A DNA stretch of 64,000 nt from Sporichthya brevicatena (GTDB taxonomy: Bacteria > Actinomycetota > Actinomycetes > Sporichthyales > Sporichthyaceae). The stretch covers positions 1 to 64,000 of the forward strand of contig NZ_BAAAHE010000006.1 of NCBI RefSeq assembly GCF_039525035.1, given 5' to 3'. The notes beneath the pieces were generated by a model that saw nothing but the letters and a program-made list of their open reading frames with translations, was not told where the DNA came from and did no database searches. The position numbers and the translations under genes are program-made. Positions 60,500 through 64,000 of this stretch are shown in pieces. Position 1 is the stretch's first letter; every line of letters begins with the position of its first letter.

Positions 60500-62260
60500 G
60501 TGCAGAAGGTTCTGATCGCCAACCGCGGTGAGATCGCCGTGCGCGTGGCACGTGCGTGCAAGGACGCCGGGATCGGGAGCGTGGCGGTCTACGCCGAGCC
60601 CGACCGGGATGCGTTGCACGTCCGGGTGGCCGACGAGGCCTTCGCCCTCGGGGGGTCGACGCCGGGAGACAGCTACCTGGTGATCGACAAGATCCTCGAC
60701 GCCGCGCGCAAGTCCGGCGCCGACGCGGTCCACCCCGGGTACGGCTTCCTCGCCGAGAACGCCGACTTCGCCCAGGCGGTGATCGACGCCGGGCTGACCT
60801 GGATCGGTCCGCCGCCGTCCGCGATCATCGGCCTCGGCGACAAGGTCAAGGCGCGCCACATCGCGCAGAAGGCCGGTGCCCCGCTGGTCGCCGGCACGGC
60901 GGACCCGGTCTCGGGTGCCGACGAGGTCGTCGCCTTCGCGAAGGAGCACGGCCTCCCGATCGCGATCAAGGCGGCGTTCGGCGGTGGCGGTCGCGGCCTC
61001 AAGGTCGCGCGCACCCTCGAGGAGGTCCCCGAGCTCTACGAGTCGGCGGTCCGCGAGGCGGTCGCCGCCTTCGGCCGCGGCGAGTGCTTCGTCGAGCGCT
61101 ACCTCGACCGCCCGCGTCACGTCGAGACCCAGTGCCTGGCCGACTCGCACGGCAACGTCGTCGTCGTCTCGACCCGTGACTGCTCGCTGCAGCGCCGCCA
61201 CCAGAAGCTGGTGGAGGAGGCGCCCGCGCCTTACCTGACGCAGGCTCAGATCGATGAGCTGTACAGCGCTTCGAAGGCGATCCTCAAGGAGGCCGGCTAC
61301 GTCGGCGCCGGCACCTGCGAGTTCCTCGTCGGCCAGGACGGCACGATCTCCTTCCTCGAGGTCAACACCCGCCTGCAGGTCGAGCACTGCGTGTCCGAGG
61401 AGGTCACCGGCATCGACCTCGTCCGCGAGATGTTCCGCATCGCGGACGGCGAGGCGCTCGGCTACGGCGACCCCGAGATCCGCGGCCACTCGATCGAGTT
61501 CCGTATCAACGCCGAGGACGGCGGACGCAACTTCCTCCCGGCTCCCGGCACCCTGACCGCGTGGAAGCCGCCGTCCGGCCCCGGCGTCCGTCTGGACTCC
61601 GGCTACGAGGTCGGCGAGACCATCCCCGGGATGTTCGACTCGCTGGTCGCGAAGCTCATCGTCACCGGCGCGACCCGCCAGCAGGCGCTGGAGCGTTCGC
61701 GCCGCGCGCTGTCCGAGTTCGTCGTCGACGGCATGCCGACGGTGATCCCGTTCCACCTCTCGGTCGTCTCCGACCCGGCGTTCGCGCCGACCGACGGCAA
61801 CGCGTTCACGGTCCACACCCGCTGGATCGAGACCGAGTACGACAACCAGCTGACCCCGTACGCGGGCGCCGGCGCCGAGGCCCCCGAGGCCGAGGAGCGC
61901 CAGAGCGTCACCGTCGAGGTCGGCGGCCGTCGCCTCGAGGTCGTGCTGCCCGCGGGTCTCGCCGCGGCCGGCCCGGCCTCCGCTGCGGGCCCGGCGAAGA
62001 AGGCCCGCAAGGCCGGGGGCAAGAAGGCCGGCGCCGCGGCGTCGGGCGACTCGCTCACCTCGCCGATGCAGGGCACGATCGTCAAGGTCGCCGTCGAGGA
62101 GGGCCAGACGGTCGCCGAGGGCGACCTCATCGTCGTCCTCGAGGCGATGAAGATGGAGCAGCCGCTCAACGCCCACAAGGCCGGCACGATCACCGGTCTG
62201 TCCGCCGAGGTCGGCGCCACCGTGAGCAGCGGATCGGTGCTCTGCGAGATCAAGGACTGA
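60500..62260 (+). CDS. accA3: Acyl-CoA carboxylase alpha subunit (biotin carboxylase and BCCP)
   Basis: A 586-residue AccA3-type subunit. The biotin carboxylase domain covers about residues 1-445: [50 protein letters not shown] (ATP loop), [17 protein letters not shown] and [18 protein letters not shown] Lys/Ala-rich linker leads to the BCCP domain, with the biotin Lys in [10 protein letters not shown] near residue 552. It matches the common alpha subunit shared by acetyl- and propionyl-CoA carboxylases. In EHCVSEE the usual Pro is replaced by Cys. Confidence 0.93.
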   Translation: MQKVLIANRGEIAVRVARACKDAGIGSVAVYAEPDRDALHVRVADEAFALGGSTPGDSYLVIDKILDAARKSGADAVHPGYGFLAENADFAQAVIDAGLTWIGPPPSAIIGLGDKVKARHIAQKAGAPLVAGTADPVSGADEVVAFAKEHGLPIAIKAAFGGGGRGLKVARTLEEVPELYESAVREAVAAFGRGECFVERYLDRPRHVETQCLADSHGNVVVVSTRDCSLQRRHQKLVEEAPAPYLTQAQIDELYSASKAILKEAGYVGAGTCEFLVGQDGTISFLEVNTRLQVEHCVSEEVTGIDLVREMFRIADGEALGYGDPEIRGHSIEFRINAEDGGRNFLPAPGTLTAWKPPSGPGVRLDSGYEVGETIPGMFDSLVAKLIVTGATRQQALERSRRALSEFVVDGMPTVIPFHLSVVSDPAFAPTDGNAFTVHTRWIETEYDNQLTPYAGAGAEAPEAEERQSVTVEVGGRRLEVVLPAGLAAAGPASAAGPAKKARKAGGKKAGAAASGDSLTSPMQGTIVKVAVEEGQTVAEGDLIVVLEAMKMEQPLNAHKAGTITGLSAEVGATVSSGSVLCEIKD

Positions 62261-62321
62261 GGTCATCGCCCGACCGCTCCCCCGGCCCAGCAGGTCCCTG
62301 CTGGCCACGCTCGGGCTGCCG

Positions 62322-62819
62322 GTGATCGCCGGCAGCCTCGCGGTCGGGCTGCTCGTCACGTCCTCTGCGGGCGCCGACACGGTTCTGGTCTCCGAGGGCT
62401 CCGAGAGTCATCTCCCGGCCTTCGTGGACCTGACCGGCGCGCGATACGTCAGCGACGCCGACGGGTTCTCCGCGCGACTGTCCGTGCGGGATCTCAAGCT
62501 GCGCACGGCCACCGTCGGCTTCACGCTGACGTTCCCCCGCTCGGGGCAGGTCTTCCGCGTCTCCAGCACCCGCACCAAGGCGGGCCACCAGACGTACCTG
62601 GTGACCCGCGACCGGGCGGGGAAGAAGCCGGCCCGCGTCTGCTCCGACTTCGTCGCGACCTGGGACGACACCCGGGACCGCATCGACATCCACGTCCCGT
62701 GGTCCTGCCTGGGCGACCAGCGGGCGACGATGAAGGTCGCCGGCCATCTCCGGTCCGGGACCCGCTCCGCGACCGGGACCGGCGACTCGGTGAAGACCGT
62801 CCGGGTCGCGTACACCTGA
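62322..62819 (+). CDS. Putative secreted protein
   Basis: A 165-residue protein starting at GTG 62322. The first 18 residues (MIAGSLAVGLLVTSSAGA) look like a short signal peptide cut after SAGA, but lack a basic n-region; a CTG-initiated form from about 62298 would add one. The mature part is rich in beta segments (YVSDADGFSARLSVRDLKLR, TATVGFTLTFPRSGQVFRVS) with two cysteines (ARVCSDF and PWSCLGD). No family recognised. It follows accA3 by 62 bases and precedes the enoyl-CoA hydratase. Confidence 0.65.
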   Translation: MIAGSLAVGLLVTSSAGADTVLVSEGSESHLPAFVDLTGARYVSDADGFSARLSVRDLKLRTATVGFTLTFPRSGQVFRVSSTRTKAGHQTYLVTRDRAGKKPARVCSDFVATWDDTRDRIDIHVPWSCLGDQRATMKVAGHLRSGTRSATGTGDSVKTVRVAYT

Positions 62820-62836
62820 GGTTCGAGGAGCCCCGC

Positions 62837-63562
62837 TTGATCGAGAGCACCACCCACGACCGCATCACCGTCGTGACCATCAACCGACCCGACAAGCGGA
62901 ACGCCCTCAACATCGAGGTGTGCGACCGTTTGAAGGCCGCGGTGACCGACGCTGTCGCCGCCGGCGCCCGCGCCCTCGTCCTGACTGGGACGGGGTCGAG
63001 CTTCTGCTCCGGCGCCGACTTCGGCGAGGTCTACACCGGCGACTTCCGTGCCTCGCTCTACGGGATGCTCCAGGCCGTCAACACCGCGCCCGTCCCGGTC
63101 GTCGCGGCGGTCAACGGCCCGGCGATCGGGGGCGGTACGCAGCTCGCGATCGCAGCCGACCTTCGCGTCGCCGCCCCCGGCGCGGTGTTCGCGATCCCGA
63201 CCGCGAAGCTCGCCCTCGCGGTCGACCCGTGGACGATCCGCCGCATCGCCGACCTCGCCGGCGGCGGCCCGGCCCGGCGCCTCCTGCTCGCCTGCGAGCA
63301 GCTGACGGCGACCGAGGCCCTCGCCCACGGCCTCGCGGACCGCGAGGGCGACCTCGACGCCGCCGTCGCCTGGGCTCAGGAACTCGCCGCCCTCGCTCCC
63401 CTGACGCTCTCGTACAACAAGCAGGTCCTGAACGCCCTCGCCGCACCGGTCCCCGAGGCCGACCTCGTCGCCGCGTTCGACCGGTGCTGGTCCAGCGAGG
63501 ACCTCGTCGAGGCCCGCACCGCCCGCGCCGAGAAGCGCGCCCCCGCCTTCCGCGGCGTCTGA
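62837..63562 (+). CDS. Enoyl-CoA hydratase/isomerase family protein
   Basis: A 241-residue crotonase-fold protein. The oxyanion-hole segments are GSSFCSGADFGEVY near residue 53 and NGPAIGGGTQLAIAADLRVA at about residues 94-113. The catalytic Glu region (usually E in xGxxPExG) is altered to KLALAVDPWTIRRI, so it may be an isomerase or lack classic hydratase activity. The start is a TTG, 6 bases from GAGGAG. It lies downstream of accA3 and a secreted protein gene and could take part in fatty-acyl degradation. Confidence 0.87.
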   Translation: MIESTTHDRITVVTINRPDKRNALNIEVCDRLKAAVTDAVAAGARALVLTGTGSSFCSGADFGEVYTGDFRASLYGMLQAVNTAPVPVVAAVNGPAIGGGTQLAIAADLRVAAPGAVFAIPTAKLALAVDPWTIRRIADLAGGGPARRLLLACEQLTATEALAHGLADREGDLDAAVAWAQELAALAPLTLSYNKQVLNALAAPVPEADLVAAFDRCWSSEDLVEARTARAEKRAPAFRGV

Positions 63563-63609
63563 CCAACCCGCCCTGCCCCGCGCCCCGGCCCCGGGCCCCG
63601 GGCCCCGAC

Positions 63610-63665
63610 GTCAAGAAAGGGTGTCACCCCTTACTGCGCAGTAAGGGGTGTCACCCTTTCTTGAC
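63610..63665. repeat. 56-bp palindrome, family A copy 2
   Basis: 28-base arms with one mismatched pair, centred between 63637 and 63638. The core CCTTACTGCGCAGTAAGG and the flanking GGGTGTCACC elements are the same as in the copy at 53621-53670; only the outermost bases (GTCAAG/CTTGAC here) and one internal base differ. It lies 47 bases after the stop of the enoyl-CoA hydratase gene. Confidence 0.85.
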
Positions 63666-63767
63666 CGGGCGGCGGACCGATGGTGCTGATGTGGCGTCAG
63701 AGGTGTTGTCTGGTCGGGTGATCCGGCGAAATCAGACTGTCGGTGGCGGCCTCTACGTTGGGTAGTG

Positions 63768-64000
63768 ATGACGGGGACATCGACAGCAGCCAAGCCCACG
63801 CCGGGTGCGTGGCAGGTCTCGCTGGGCATCACGCCCAGCGAGGCCGAGTGCGCGTCGATGACCGGGGCCGAGTCGGTCGCGGTCCTGCGCGCGGCGCAGC
63901 GGCAGATCAACGCCGCCCACGCGGTCTGGCTGGGCCTGGTGGCCGAGGTCGGATCCCGCGGGCTGGATTCCGAGGACGAGATCGTGCGCCTGCCCGCCCC
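63768..64000 (+). CDS. N-terminus of a likely DUF222/HNH endonuclease family protein
   Basis: The reading frame runs off the right edge after 77 codons. The visible part, ATECASMTGAESVAVLRAAQ-like (SEAECASMTGAESVAVLRAA), then RQINAAHAVWLGLVAEVGSR and GLDSEDEIVRLPA, resembles the N-terminal helical region of actinobacterial 13E12/DUF222 HNH endonuclease genes. The HNH domain, if present, lies beyond the window. It starts 103 bases after the family A palindrome, which is of interest because these genes often occur in multiple copies. Confidence 0.45.
   Translation, partial: MTGTSTAAKPTPGAWQVSLGITPSEAECASMTGAESVAVLRAAQRQINAAHAVWLGLVAEVGSRGLDSEDEIVRLPA

Noticed and set aside
53621-63665. The palindromes as terminal inverted repeats of an insertion sequence
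   Set aside because: The two copies are 10 kb apart, each palindromic by itself, with no transposase or target duplication between them; the genes between are normal housekeeping and metabolic genes.

Overview
The window is very GC-rich, with many GTG starts, short intergenic gaps and ATGA/GTGA stop-start overlaps. Its gene content is that of a filamentous-type actinobacterium: AccA3/AccD5/AccE acyl-CoA carboxylase parts, a SigE/RseA pair, TatB, FolP2, DUF3117, DUF3107, DUF6758 and a standalone LigD polymerase domain. Several blocks follow gene orders known from Mycobacterium and Streptomyces. The genus cannot be fixed from this sequence alone.

Layout. 0-5.6 kb: an ECF sigma/anti-sigma pair, a LigD polymerase-domain protein, then TetR, DUF3107, a ferritin-like protein and a DEAD-box RNA helicase. 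5.6-14.4 kb: a large secreted DUF11-type protein with an apparent frameshift, a zinc ribbon, an orphan ParA, a hydrolase, an RsbW-like ATPase, DUF6758, a Nudix hydrolase, TrmB and a kelch-like lipoprotein. 14.4-18.3 kb: a MaoC hydratase and a malyl-CoA lyase-like enzyme of the ethylmalonyl-CoA pathway type, separated by a DUF2332 gene, then an EamA transporter. 18.4-29.4 kb: a block matching the mycobacterial folP2-tagA-DUF3117-OMT-sigE-rseA-tatB-mrp-DUF1003-MgtE-like region, but without gpgS or htrA. 29.4-36.8 kb: tandem secreted BNR proteins, a two-component system, a PH-domain protein and BirA. 36.8-53.6 kb: accD5-accE5, then about 14 kb of accessory genes before maf. These are DUF4242, a frameshifted LuxR-family regulator, a HAD enzyme, two convergent two-domain glycosyltransferases, an OafA-type acyltransferase, a methyltransferase and homogentisate dioxygenase. 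53.7-64 kb: a propeller-MoaD pair, a TetR/epimerase pair with three phased operators, a second AccE/AccD pair with an acyl-CoA dehydrogenase facing a MerR regulator, accA3, an enoyl-CoA hydratase, and the start of a likely DUF222/HNH gene at the right edge.

How the genes work together. BirA would biotinylate AccA3, which can serve as the common biotin-carboxylase/BCCP subunit for AccD5-AccE5 and for the second AccD-AccE pair. The acyl-CoA dehydrogenase and enoyl-CoA hydratase supply beta-oxidation-type steps. The MerR protein next to a perfect 20-bp palindrome probably controls the divergent acyl-CoA operon and itself. The glycosyltransferases and acyltransferase suggest a surface polysaccharide locus.

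The least explained features are long intergenic palindromes with a nested-hairpin design (two copies of one family at 53.6 and 63.6 kb, another type at 15.1 kb, a further nested hairpin at 24.2 kb), the three-operator TetR region, the propeller-MoaD gene pair, and the paired convergent glycosyltransferases. No tRNA, rRNA, CRISPR array, transposase or intergenic gap longer than 300 bases was seen.
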